Of a DNA stretch of 64,000 nucleotides, positions 17,385-25,581 are shown piece by piece. Positions within the stretch are counted from its first letter, which is position 1, and every line of letters starts with the position of its first letter. The DNA lies in NCBI RefSeq assembly GCF_004114375.1, contig NZ_CP034692.1, positions 2,666,001 to 2,730,000 of the forward strand, in the 5' to 3' direction. The translations under genes were made by a program, and so were the position numbers. The notes below the pieces were generated by a model. The model was not told where the DNA came from, searched no databases, and saw nothing but the letters and a program-made list of their open reading frames with translations. This DNA is from Halorubrum sp. BOL3-1. GTDB lineage: Archaea > Halobacteriota > Halobacteria > Halobacteriales > Haloferacaceae.

Positions 17385-18278
17385 TCAGCTCGCCGGGTCG
17401 TCGGGGCTTTCGTCGTCCGCGTCGCCCGAGCCATCCGCCTCGGCGTCGTCCGCGGTCGATCCGTCTACCGCCGAACGATCGTCCGTCGCCGCGTCCTCGT
17501 CTGCCGCCGCGTCGTCGGCCGCGTCCGCCCCGACCTCGTCGTCGTCAACTTGGCGCTTTATTGACTCCAACTCGGACTCGACGTCGACTTCCGGGGCGTC
17601 GTCGTCCTCGAACGGTTCGTCCCCGCGCTCGTCGCCCCCGTCTCCGCGCTCGTCGCCCCCGTCTCCGCGCTCGTCGGGGTCGGTCACGTCTATCTGGACC
17701 GGGGTTGCGCCGTCGTCCCGACCGGATCGGGTCTCGTCGCGCTCCCGATCCCCGTCGTCTCGACCTCCGCTCCGGTCGCGGTCGCTCCCGGACCGCTGGT
17801 CCCACGCCGAGTCGGCCTCTCTGCGCCCCTCGTCGATCCGGGACTCGATCTCCGCGGTGAGGTCGCGGGCGTCCTCGATTATCGAGCGCGAGGCGGCCTC
17901 CTCGGGGAGGTCGGCCTCCGAGAGCGCGGTCCGAAGCTCCGACAGCGACCGCGACAGGCCGGCGCTCGCGCCGTCCCGCACGTCACCGAGTCGGTCGGTC
18001 GCGGAGCCGCCGGCGTCGAGGTCGCGACCGGGATCAGCGAGCCGGAGCGTCCCCTGTACCAGTTCGAGCGACTTGATCGTCGTCTCCAGCAGGGCGATCA
18101 GCGTGGGAATGGTGTACTGCTCGGTGAACCGGACCAGCTCCGATAGCCGGGGCGGCCGCAGGGGACCGCGGCGGTCGCGCTCGCTCTCTCGGAGGTCGGC
18201 GCGGAGCTCGCTCAGCACGTCCTCGAGCCGGTCGAGCCGCTCCTCGAGGTCGTCGTCGCGCGGGTCGCGGGAACTCAT
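17385..18278 (-). CDS. Acidic coiled-coil hypothetical protein
   Basis: 297 residues. The N-terminal 35 residues form a coiled coil (LEERLDRLEDVLSELRADLRESERD). A conserved helical segment LSELVRFTEQYTIPTLIALLETTIKSLELVQGTLRLADPGR covers residues 43-85 and resembles gas-vesicle-accessory-like haloarchaeal proteins, but I cannot name the family with certainty. The second half is low-complexity Asp/Glu/Gly with a short tandem repeat DERGDGG encoded near 17630-17680. It is probably cytoplasmic. It lies head to head with nothing and tail to tail with the isomerase gene. Confidence 0.75.
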   Translation of the reverse strand: MSSRDPRDDDLEERLDRLEDVLSELRADLRESERDRRGPLRPPRLSELVRFTEQYTIPTLIALLETTIKSLELVQGTLRLADPGRDLDAGGSATDRLGDVRDGASAGLSRSLSELRTALSEADLPEEAASRSIIEDARDLTAEIESRIDEGRREADSAWDQRSGSDRDRSGGRDDGDRERDETRSGRDDGATPVQIDVTDPDERGDGGDERGDGGDERGDEPFEDDDAPEVDVESELESIKRQVDDDEVGADAADDAAADEDAATDDRSAVDGSTADDAEADGSGDADDESPDDPAS

Positions 18279-18356
18279 ACCGCTTGCTACGGCGCGCGCG
18301 GATAAAAAGCCCGGCAGCGCGCCGCGCCCGGTCGGCTGCGAGGCCGCGACCCGCTA

Positions 18357-19595
18357 TCAGAACCCCTCCCGCAGGAATGTCCGCCGCGGCGGACAGAGGG
18401 CGGCGAGGTCGCCCGCGAGCGCCTCCGCGTCCTCGCCGCCGACGTCGAGCGCGGCGTGCGCTCGGAGGTCCTCCACGCCGCGGTACCCCGCGTACAGTTG
18501 GGAGAGCGCGCCGATTCCTGCGGTCACGTCGGCGTCCGCGGCGGTCCGTTCCGCGTCGACCCGCTCCGCGTCGACCTCCCCGCCCGCGACGGTCACGCGG
18601 ATCGGCCGGTCGTGCCAGCCGACGAGGGGGTCGTCGACCGCGAGTGTGAACGCGGTCTCCAGGTCGGGGTCGGGCGACAGCTCCGCCAACGCCGCGGGCG
18701 CGTCGACGAGCCGGAACATCGGACCGGTGCGGACCTCCTCGGTGACCGCCCGGGGGTTGTCGACCCGGTCGAGGACGCTCACGTCGACGGGGAGCCGGAG
18801 TCGGACGCGCTCGACCTGCGAGTCGTGGTCGCGACAGAACCGGAAGATCAGGTCCCACTCGACGGGGTCTGCGACGGCGGCGTCGGAGACGACCATCGCC
18901 GTCCCGTCGCCGTCGTCGCGGTCCTCGAACGTGTACGACAGCAGCGCCCGGAGGTCGCCGTCGCGCTCGAAGCCGTAGACGAACGGGTCGGTCTTCCAGC
19001 CGCGGAGGGTGTACTCGCGCCACCAGGCCCCGGTCCGCGCCACCGTGAAGTCGTAGCGCTCGGCGGCCGCGGCGAGCAGGTCGGCGGCCGCGTCGTAGTC
19101 GTCGGCGTCGAGCCGCCGGAAGCGGGCGTCATCTCCTCCCTCGCTCCCGCTGGCCGCGAACGCCAGCTGTTCCGGGGGCGTCTTCACCCACCGATACCGG
19201 CTCACGGTCTTCCAGCCGTACTGCCGATAGAATGCGTACTCGAAGGGCCATAGCACGGAGAAGTCGACGCCGTCGTCGCGGTACTCGACCAGCGACTCGC
19301 CGAGGAGTCGCTCGATGTGCCCTTGCCGCCGGTGTTCTGGCGGGGACGCGACCGCCGAGAGACCGGCCGCGTCGCGGTCACAGTCCCGGATCCGGAGGGC
19401 GAACTCGTGGTGTCCGCACACCGCGACGGGGTCGTCCCCGTCGAACAGCCCGCGGTACTCGGCGAGGTGTTCGCGGTCGTCGTCGTCGGCCTCGGGGTCG
19501 TACGGTCCCTCCTCGGGCGAGAACGCGTACCGCATGAACGCACGGAACTCCTCGCCGCGCTCGTCGGGGAAGGGCCGGTAGTCGAGGTCGTCCAT
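18357..19595 (-). CDS. Eis-like GNAT N-acetyltransferase
   Basis: 412 residues, the length of the Eis family: an N-terminal GNAT domain with AVASPPEHRRQGHIERLLGESL (acetyl-CoA loop with Q/RxxGxG/H variant), a second degenerate GNAT domain, and a C-terminal sterol-carrier-like domain (DDPLVGWHDRPIRVTVAGGEVDAERV). Eis proteins acetylate amines, including aminoglycosides in mycobacteria; the halophile substrate is unknown. FEYAFYRQYGWKTVSRYRW is a typical family segment. It ends close to the small coiled-coil gene on the same strand, but a spacing of 78 bases makes an operon uncertain. Confidence 0.88.
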   Translation of the reverse strand: MDDLDYRPFPDERGEEFRAFMRYAFSPEEGPYDPEADDDDREHLAEYRGLFDGDDPVAVCGHHEFALRIRDCDRDAAGLSAVASPPEHRRQGHIERLLGESLVEYRDDGVDFSVLWPFEYAFYRQYGWKTVSRYRWVKTPPEQLAFAASGSEGGDDARFRRLDADDYDAAADLLAAAAERYDFTVARTGAWWREYTLRGWKTDPFVYGFERDGDLRALLSYTFEDRDDGDGTAMVVSDAAVADPVEWDLIFRFCRDHDSQVERVRLRLPVDVSVLDRVDNPRAVTEEVRTGPMFRLVDAPAALAELSPDPDLETAFTLAVDDPLVGWHDRPIRVTVAGGEVDAERVDAERTAADADVTAGIGALSQLYAGYRGVEDLRAHAALDVGGEDAEALAGDLAALCPPRRTFLREGF

Positions 19596-19649
19596 ACGCC
19601 GTCGCCGCCCGGAACGCCGATAAGTCTTCCCGGAGCGTGTGAGAGGGCC

Positions 19650-20750
19650 TCAGTCGAACCGCCCGCGCCGGTACTGGGTCGGCCACTCGACGTCGGCGCC
19701 CAGCTCGTGAGCGGCCTCCAGCGGCCAGTGGGGGTGACGGAGCATCTCGCGGCCGAGCGCGACGAGGTCGGCCCGTTCGTTCCGGACGAGGCCGTCGGCG
19801 TGGGTCGGCTCCGTGATCCCGCCGACCGCGGCGACGGGCACGTCGGTTCCCTCGCGGATCGCCTCGGCGTACGGCACCTGGTACCCCGGTCCCGCGCTGG
19901 GGATCTCCTGGTCGGGGTGGATCCCGCCGCCGGAGACGTCGATCAGGTCAGCGCCGGCCTCGGCGAGGAGGGGGGCCAGCCGCACCGAGTCGTCCACGTC
20001 CCACGAATCGCGGTCGGGGAGCCAGTCGGTCGCGGAGATGCGGACGAAGACGGGCCTGCCGTCGGGCCAGACCTCGCGGACGGCCGCGACGACCTCGCGC
20101 AGGAGCCGAGTGCGGTTCTCGTAGCTCCCGCCGTACTCGTCGTTCCGGTCGTTGGTGACCGGCGAGCAGAACTGGTGGAGCAGGTAGCCGTGGGCCGCGT
20201 GGACCTCAGCCACCTCGAAGCCGATGTCGCGCGCGCGCTCCGCGGCGGCCGCGAACCCGTCGATCACCCCGTCGATCCCCTCGGCGTCCAGCCGGCGGGC
20301 GTCGGTCAGGTCGCCCTCGTCGACGTTCGGATGCGGGTACGGCTCGTCGGTCGCGGAGACCGTCTCCCACCCGTCCGGCTCGTCGGCGGGGACGGGACCG
20401 CTCCCCTCGGCCGGCGCTCGGTGGGAGGCCTTCCGCCCGGCGTGAGCCAGCTGGATTCCCGGGGTCGCGCCCTGCGACCGCACGAACTCGACGATCGGTT
20501 CGATCGCCTCCGCGTGTTCGTCGGACCAGATCCCGAGGCAGTTCGGCGTGATCCGTCCCTCGGGCGCGACGGCGGTCGCCTCGGTCATCACGACCCCGGC
20601 GCCGCCGGCGGCCCGAGCGCCGAGGTGGACCCGGTGCCAGTCGTTCGCCAGCCCCTCGTCGGCGGAGTACTGGCACATCGGCGACAGCATGACGCGGTTT
20701 CGGAACGCCGTGTCGCGCAGCGTGAGCGGTGTGAACAGGGTGTCGGTCAC
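19650..20750 (-). CDS. NADH:flavin oxidoreductase, old yellow enzyme (YqjM-like)
   Basis: 366 residues. FMN-dependent ene-reductase of the OYE family. The N-terminus RNRVMLSPMCQYSADEG has the Cys typical of the YqjM/thermophilic-like class. IQLAHAGRKAS and EVHAAHGYLLHQFCSPVTNDRNDEYGGSYENRTRLL carry the active-site His and Asn and the FMN region; FVRISATDW and VAAVGGITEPTHADGL complete the barrel. It probably reduces activated C=C bonds using NAD(P)H. Cytoplasmic and apparently monocistronic. Confidence 0.92.
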   Translation of the reverse strand: MTDTLFTPLTLRDTAFRNRVMLSPMCQYSADEGLANDWHRVHLGARAAGGAGVVMTEATAVAPEGRITPNCLGIWSDEHAEAIEPIVEFVRSQGATPGIQLAHAGRKASHRAPAEGSGPVPADEPDGWETVSATDEPYPHPNVDEGDLTDARRLDAEGIDGVIDGFAAAAERARDIGFEVAEVHAAHGYLLHQFCSPVTNDRNDEYGGSYENRTRLLREVVAAVREVWPDGRPVFVRISATDWLPDRDSWDVDDSVRLAPLLAEAGADLIDVSGGGIHPDQEIPSAGPGYQVPYAEAIREGTDVPVAAVGGITEPTHADGLVRNERADLVALGREMLRHPHWPLEAAHELGADVEWPTQYRRGRFD

Positions 20751-20863
20751 GGGCGGGCGAACGACCGCCGGGACGGAAGACCCTCCGATATCCCGTCCGG
20801 ATCGCCGCAGCCGGTTTAGGCCGACCGAAATCTATATGCCTACCGGTCCCCGAACCGGTGGTA

Positions 20864-21025
20864 ATGACAACTGGAGATCGGATCGACCGGGACCTCGAGT
20901 CGGCGGCCGACGAACGGCCGACCGTCGCCGCGACCCGCTGTTCTCAGGAGCGGACCGTCTTCACCGAACAGGGCAACACCGATGCGTGGATCGCGACGGA
21001 CCTCACGGTCGATCTGAAGCGGTAG
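20864..21025 (+). CDS. Short conserved haloarchaeal protein, 53 residues
   Basis: A short gene from ATG 20864 to TAG 21023-21025, preceded by TATA-like CTATATGC at 20832-20839, about 26 bases upstream, which supports leaderless expression. The product begins MTTGDRIDRDLESAADE and ends TEQGNTDAWIATDLTVDLKR, with one Cys in the middle (ATRCSQERTVFTE). Proteins with this pattern are common small acidic haloarchaeal hypotheticals, which I recall as a DUF7331-like group; that name is from memory. No function is known. Confidence 0.75.
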   Translation: MTTGDRIDRDLESAADERPTVAATRCSQERTVFTEQGNTDAWIATDLTVDLKR

Positions 21026-21094
21026 CGACACGCTCTATCGACTCCGGCGGCGCCGTGTCGCCTCCTCGTCGTCCGCCGCTCGTCGACGCGGCTC

Positions 21095-21682
21095 TCACTC
21101 CTCGGAGCGCAGCGTCCCTCCCGGCGTCCCGGGCGCGCTCGGCGTCGACGCGACTCCCGCCCTCGCGTCTTTCCCGCCGTCGGGGCGCTCGTCGACGAGC
21201 GCGCGGATCCGGTCGAGGATCGCGTCGTACCGGCCTCGGTCGGATCCCTTCTCGAAGTACGCGTCCGCGCCGGCGCCGAACGCCGCCGCCTCGCGCTCCT
21301 CGCTCGGACACGTGGTGTAGAACACGACCGGAAGCCCGGAGCTCGCCTCGCGCAGCCGTTCGGTGAGGTCCACCCCCGTCTCGTCCGGGAGGCGCTGTTC
21401 CGTCACCACGCAGTCGACCGCGACCCGCTCGCCCTCGATCTCGACGCCCGTCTCGACGGCGTCGAACGCGTCCGCGACGCCGTCCACGGAGCGAACCCGG
21501 ACGCGATCGGTGAGCCGCTCCGCGAACGCCTCTAACAGCTCCGCGGAGCGGGCGTTCGGCTCGACGTGGAGGACGGAGACCGGCTCCCGGTCGGCTGTCG
21601 CGGATCTATCGGCGAGCGATTCGGATCGATCGCCGGCTGCGTTCGAGTCTGCGTGTGCGTCGGACGGTGTGTGGTCGGTCAT
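21095..21682 (-). CDS. Stand-alone receiver-domain protein with Glu at the phosphorylation site
   Basis: 195 residues: an unstructured 35-residue N-terminus, one CheY-like receiver domain (residues 36-160), and an acidic tail. The usual phospho-acceptor Asp (D-x-x-x-P) is replaced by Glu in VDCVVTEQRLPDETG, while the conserved Thr (VVFYTTCP) and Lys (AYFEKGSDRG) remain. The protein has no output domain. A Glu at this site often locks or mimics the phosphorylated state, so the protein may be a constitutive adaptor or act without phosphorylation. No histidine kinase is adjacent. Confidence 0.85.
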   Translation of the reverse strand: MTDHTPSDAHADSNAAGDRSESLADRSATADREPVSVLHVEPNARSAELLEAFAERLTDRVRVRSVDGVADAFDAVETGVEIEGERVAVDCVVTEQRLPDETGVDLTERLREASSGLPVVFYTTCPSEEREAAAFGAGADAYFEKGSDRGRYDAILDRIRALVDERPDGGKDARAGVASTPSAPGTPGGTLRSEE

Positions 21683-21964
21683 GTGTTGTGATGGCGGGCG
21701 ACGACTCTGCGATAAGCAACTTACTACGAAAGTTGTGATATTCTTTCATGTCACCTTCCGAGCGTCGCCGGAATAATGATTGCGCGATCACCGTTGTCAC
21801 ATCCCTCAGAGGTGATTATTCGGTAGTACAACGAGAAAATCGCCGGACGATGAGTGGTTGGTAGCGGAAATTTGATCTGGGAAGTCGATCGGGGGAAGCC
21901 CTCGCACTATCTCCGCTTACGGAAAATCGAGGAGAAAGCCTCGCGCTTCAGCGCGGGGAGGATG
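21683..21964. other. Intergenic region, AT-rich promoter zone and a mobile-element relic
   Basis: 282 bases. The left part (21700-21850) is AT-rich and probably holds the promoter of the receiver gene. The right part carries the hairpin described at 21890-21966. No reading frame is supported. Confidence 0.5.
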
Positions 21965-21966
21965 TC
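21890..21966 (+). mobile_element. Solo right end of an IS200/IS605 (TnpB-type) element
   Basis: The sequence AAAGCCTCGCGCTTCAGCGCGGGGAGGATGTCAA at its end, given here in pieces (CCTCGCGC-TTCA-GCGCGGGG hairpin, then AGGATGTCAA), matches from memory the right end of haloarchaeal IS1341/IS605-type elements, which also forms the 3' end of their TnpB-associated RNA. No tnpA or tnpB is present, so it is a relic or a PATE-like miniature. Its last bases supply the sufS stop codon on the other strand, and on that strand it could serve as a terminator hairpin. Confidence 0.5.
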
Positions 21967-23242
21967 AAGCGAACAGGTCGCGGGCCTCTCGGACCGCGTC
22001 GACTAGGGCGTCGACCTCCGCGACGGTGTTGTAAAAGTAGAAGGAGGCGCGCGCGGAGGCGGCGACGCCCATCTGGTCGTGGAGCGGTTGGGTGCAGTGG
22101 TCGCCGGCGCGGATCGCGACGCCGTAGTCGTTGAGGATGCTGGAGAGGTCGTGGGCGTGAACGCCGTCGACGTTGAACGCGACGAGTCCGCCGCGGTCGT
22201 CGCCCGGCGGGCCGTAGATCTCGACGCCGCCGAGCGCCTGTAGCTCGTCGTAGGCGTACTCGGCCAGCAGGTCCTCGTGGGACTCGATCCGGTCCATCCC
22301 GACCTCCTCGAGGTACTCTATCGCGGCCGCGAGACCGACCCCCTGCGCGATGGAGGGCGTCCCGGCCTCGAACTTCCACGGGAGGTCCTCCCAGGTGGAG
22401 TCCTCGAAGGAGACGCGCCGGATCATGTCGCCGCCGTAGAGGTACGGCTGCATCTCTTCGAGGACCGCCTCGCGGCCGTACAGGACGCCGATCCCGGTCG
22501 GCCCGCACATCTTGTGGCCGGAGAACGCGAGGAAGTCGACACCGAGGTCCTCCACGTCGACCGGGCGCGTCGGGACCGACTGCGCGGCGTCAGCGAACAT
22601 CAGGGCGTCGTGATCGTGTGCCAGATCGGCCAGCTCACCGATCGGGTTCACGGTGCCGAGCGTGTTCGAGACGTGGACGATCGACACCATCTCGGTGTCA
22701 TCGTCGACCTTGGCGGCGGCGTCGTCGGTGTCGAGGCGTCCCTCGTCGGTGATCTCGACGAAGCGCACGTCGGCGCCGGTCCGCTTGCCGATCTGCTGCC
22801 AGGTGACGAGCGAGGCGTGGTGCTCCATCTCGGAGAGGACGACGTTGTCGCCCGGACCCAGCTCTTCGAGTCCCCACGCGTACGCGACGAGGTTCATCGA
22901 CTCCGTCGTGTTCTTCGTGAAGACGATCTCCTCGCGGCCTGCGGCGCCGACGAAGTCGGCGACCGCGTCGTGAGCCTCCTCGTAGGCGACCGACGCCTCT
23001 TGGCTCAACTGGTGGATCCCGCGGTGGACGTTCGCGTTGTAGCTCCGGTAGTAGTCGGAGATGGCGTCGACCACCGGGTCGGGCGTGTGCGACGTCGCTG
23101 CGTTGTCGAGGTAGACGAGGGGCGTGTCGTCGCCCTCGCCCTCGCCCGCGGTCTCCGGGTCCCCGCCGACCCGCCGATCGAGGATCGGGAAGTCGGCGCG
23201 GAGCGCCTCCACGTCGAACGGGTACTGTCCTTGGACTCCCAT
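21965..23242 (-). CDS. sufS: Cysteine desulfurase SufS
   Basis: 425 residues from ATG 23242 (MGVQGQYPFDVEALRADFPIL); the ten-residue upstream alternative is unlikely. PLP-dependent enzyme releasing sulfur from cysteine for Fe-S cluster assembly. PLP Lys is in DFLAFSGHKMCGPTGIGVLYG, the substrate-binding and Schiff-base neighbours in VSNTLGTVNPI and MFADAAQSVP, and the catalytic Cys is in AIRAGDHCTQPLH, the SufS (group II) arrangement. An acidic insert GEGEGDD near residue 30 is halophile-specific. The Suf scaffold genes are not in the window. Confidence 0.93.
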   Translation of the reverse strand: MGVQGQYPFDVEALRADFPILDRRVGGDPETAGEGEGDDTPLVYLDNAATSHTPDPVVDAISDYYRSYNANVHRGIHQLSQEASVAYEEAHDAVADFVGAAGREEIVFTKNTTESMNLVAYAWGLEELGPGDNVVLSEMEHHASLVTWQQIGKRTGADVRFVEITDEGRLDTDDAAAKVDDDTEMVSIVHVSNTLGTVNPIGELADLAHDHDALMFADAAQSVPTRPVDVEDLGVDFLAFSGHKMCGPTGIGVLYGREAVLEEMQPYLYGGDMIRRVSFEDSTWEDLPWKFEAGTPSIAQGVGLAAAIEYLEEVGMDRIESHEDLLAEYAYDELQALGGVEIYGPPGDDRGGLVAFNVDGVHAHDLSSILNDYGVAIRAGDHCTQPLHDQMGVAASARASFYFYNTVAEVDALVDAVREARDLFA

Positions 23243-23376
23243 TACCAGACGTAGGGTCCCGAACAGTAACATACCTTCGGTCCGGTACCTCTTGCTGGTA
23301 TCGCGGACGCCGATAACCCCGCGGTCCGCGGTGGTTCGCGCCCGGATCGACGACGGCGACTCGCTCGCCCGATTCC

Positions 23377-23715
23377 CTACTCCCCCCAGTCCGGGTTCGC
23401 CCGCGGCGGCGAGAAGATGTCGTAGCCGACGGCGGGCTCTTCGCCGCGGTTCTCCGCGGCGTGGGGCTCGCCGCCGGGGATCACGTACGTGTCGCCCGCC
23501 TCGACGACGCGGTCCTCGCCGCGGACGACGAACGTTGCCGCTCCGGCGGTCAGCATCCCGATCTGCTCGTGCGGGTGATCGTGCTCCGGAACCGTCTCGC
23601 CCGGTTCGATCTCGAACCGCTGGATGCTCATCTCTCCGCCGACGGCGCCCTGCGTGAGGAACACGCCGTCGACCGCCTCGACCGCCTCAACGTCCGCGTC
23701 GGGTACGACGTCCAT
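23377..23715 (-). CDS. Cupin-domain protein
   Basis: 112 residues, a single small cupin barrel. Metal-ligand motifs GETVPEHDHPHEQIGMLTAG (His-x-His-x4-Glu) and GDTYVIPGGEPHAAEN (Pro-Gly, then His) are both present, so it likely binds a metal. Such one-domain cupins bind or modify small molecules, often as dioxygenases or sensors; the substrate is unknown. The N-terminus is VVPDADVEAVEAVDGVFLTQGAVGGEMSIQRFEIEPGE. Confidence 0.85.
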   Translation of the reverse strand: MDVVPDADVEAVEAVDGVFLTQGAVGGEMSIQRFEIEPGETVPEHDHPHEQIGMLTAGAATFVVRGEDRVVEAGDTYVIPGGEPHAAENRGEEPAVGYDIFSPPRANPDWGE

Positions 23716-23814
23716 ACGGAGCCCCGAGGTCCGTAGGCACCTAAATCCGCGGGAGCGGGCAGTCGAGGTCGCGGCCGTCGGCGCGGAGCGCCCACGCCCC
23801 GCGCGTCGGCCGAC

Positions 23815-25506
23815 TCACGGGAAGGGGTGGTACTCCCGATCGAGCGCCGGCTCGAACCCCATCGACCGCGGCACCTCGCGGGCGCGGTCACCGAAGAACG
23901 GGTCGCCGGTGAACAGCGGCTGTGCGCCCGGAACCAGCACCCGAACGGTCTCGAACCCCAGCGCCGCGAGGTCGCGCGTCGTCACCCGCGCGACGTACGG
24001 GTCGAGCCCGACGCGCTCGACGCGGTCGACGACGGCCGCCAGCTCCTCGGTCCCCGACGGCTCCGGCTCTCCCACCTCCTCGGTCGAGACCGTCGCGTCC
24101 GGGTCGAAGAACGCGGCTGTCCCCGCGGGCCGGTCGGCGTGGTGGCCGATCGCCGCGCCCTGCTCGTCGGCCGCCTCCCGGCCCATCGAGTGTAGTTCGG
24201 TCCAGTTCTGGAGCGCCTCGGCCAGCGCGCTCCGCGCCGCCGCAGCCGGGTCGAGGTCGGCGCCCGACCCCGCGGCGAACCGCGGCCAGTCGCCCTCGCG
24301 CTCCACCGCGACCGCGACCACGGGGACGTCCACGTCGGTGGTGACGAGCAGCGGCGTCACCGACAGCGACTCCGCGCGCGCCCGCTTCTCCAGCTCGTCG
24401 AACCCCGAATCGTCGACGTCGAGTCCGAGCGGCTCCGTCGTGGAGTACCAGCTCGTCATCGTCGCGTCGCGTTCGATCGTCTCGTACAGCCCCGAGAGCG
24501 CGGCGTCCGGTCCGGAGCTACCGAGTCCGAGCCCGGTCGTGATCGGCGGCCGATACCGCCGCTCCGGCGGCGGGAAGTGGACGAACTCCGCCGGGAGGCT
24601 CGCCGGCTCGCCGGTCCCGAGGCGCTCGCCGCGCACCCACGGGAGCCGGTCGTCTCGGTCGTACGCCGCGGCGCCGTCGGGGCGGACGAACGCGTCGGGA
24701 GCGACGGGACTCGGTACGTTCGCGGCCGGCGCGCGCGTGAACGACGCCTCACGGTAGACGCCGGCCGCGTACCGCTCTAACCCCTCTCCGAGCGCCTTCA
24801 TGAACGCGGCGTCCCAGCCGGCCGCCGCCCCCCCGCCGAAGTCGGCGGCGTCGGCGTCCGAGAACGGCGTCGTGTCCGCGACCCGCGCAACGTAGTACGG
24901 CACGGGGAACGACTCCTGTTCCCCGACCTCGCTCAGGGCGCCGATACGGGGGTCGACGGCCCGCTCCGCGCGGTCGATCGCGTCGTCGAGACCCCGCTCG
25001 ACGTGATCGCGGGGGAGCGCGTCGTCGGGGTCGACGCCGCAGCCGCACCCGGGTGCGGGTAGCAGCGTCCGCTCGCCGCTGGGCACCTCGACGACGGTGT
25101 CGGCCACGGGGTCGCCGGCGAGCAGCCGGATCGTCTGTCGCCCCGCTACCGCACCGGCGTAGCGCACGGCCGACCGGCGCCCCGTCGGCGCGTCGGCCGG
25201 ATCCGGGCCGCCGCTCTCGACGCGGGCGCGCAGGCAGTCGTGACAGGCGTCGTCGAAGACGGTCACCGCGGCGTCGACGTCCGCCAGAGGGACGCCGCCC
25301 AGACCGCCCACCTCGACGGCGACCCACCGGTCGAGCAGCTCGTTCGCGGCCGCGAACGCCGCCGACCCGGCGGTGTCGACGACGACCGCTAGGTCGAACC
25401 CGTCGAGCAGTTCCGCCTCGACGGGCATCGCGTTCACGTCGACGTCTCCGAGCGCCGCCGCGGCCGCCTCGACCCCGGGGCCGTCGCCGACAAGTCCGAT
25501 ATCCAT
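23815..25506 (-). CDS. YcaO-domain protein with N-terminal ThiF-like zinc region
   Basis: 563 residues. Residues 1-160 look like the docking/E1-like C domain of azoline cyclodehydratases: a Rossmann-like start (MDIGLVGDGPGV) and a four-Cys zinc site, CxxC at 88-91 and CxC at 154-156. Residues 190-550 are a YcaO ATPase with its Mg-ATP motifs KALGEGLERYA (E241, E244), SGLYETIERDA (E342, E345) and SALAEALQNW (E430, Q433). YcaO proteins use ATP to activate a backbone amide, making azolines or thioamides. The Pro-rich end HPFP is typical of cyclodehydratases. No precursor peptide, dehydrogenase or protease gene is adjacent, so the target is not evident. Confidence 0.85.
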   Translation of the reverse strand: MDIGLVGDGPGVEAAAAALGDVDVNAMPVEAELLDGFDLAVVVDTAGSAAFAAANELLDRWVAVEVGGLGGVPLADVDAAVTVFDDACHDCLRARVESGGPDPADAPTGRRSAVRYAGAVAGRQTIRLLAGDPVADTVVEVPSGERTLLPAPGCGCGVDPDDALPRDHVERGLDDAIDRAERAVDPRIGALSEVGEQESFPVPYYVARVADTTPFSDADAADFGGGAAAGWDAAFMKALGEGLERYAAGVYREASFTRAPAANVPSPVAPDAFVRPDGAAAYDRDDRLPWVRGERLGTGEPASLPAEFVHFPPPERRYRPPITTGLGLGSSGPDAALSGLYETIERDATMTSWYSTTEPLGLDVDDSGFDELEKRARAESLSVTPLLVTTDVDVPVVAVAVEREGDWPRFAAGSGADLDPAAAARSALAEALQNWTELHSMGREAADEQGAAIGHHADRPAGTAAFFDPDATVSTEEVGEPEPSGTEELAAVVDRVERVGLDPYVARVTTRDLAALGFETVRVLVPGAQPLFTGDPFFGDRAREVPRSMGFEPALDREYHPFP

Positions 25507-25581
25507 ACCCGGTCGACGCGAGGGGGCGAAAAAAAGCCGCGGGTCCGCGGCGCGGTGAGCGACCCGGTCGACCGAGACCGG

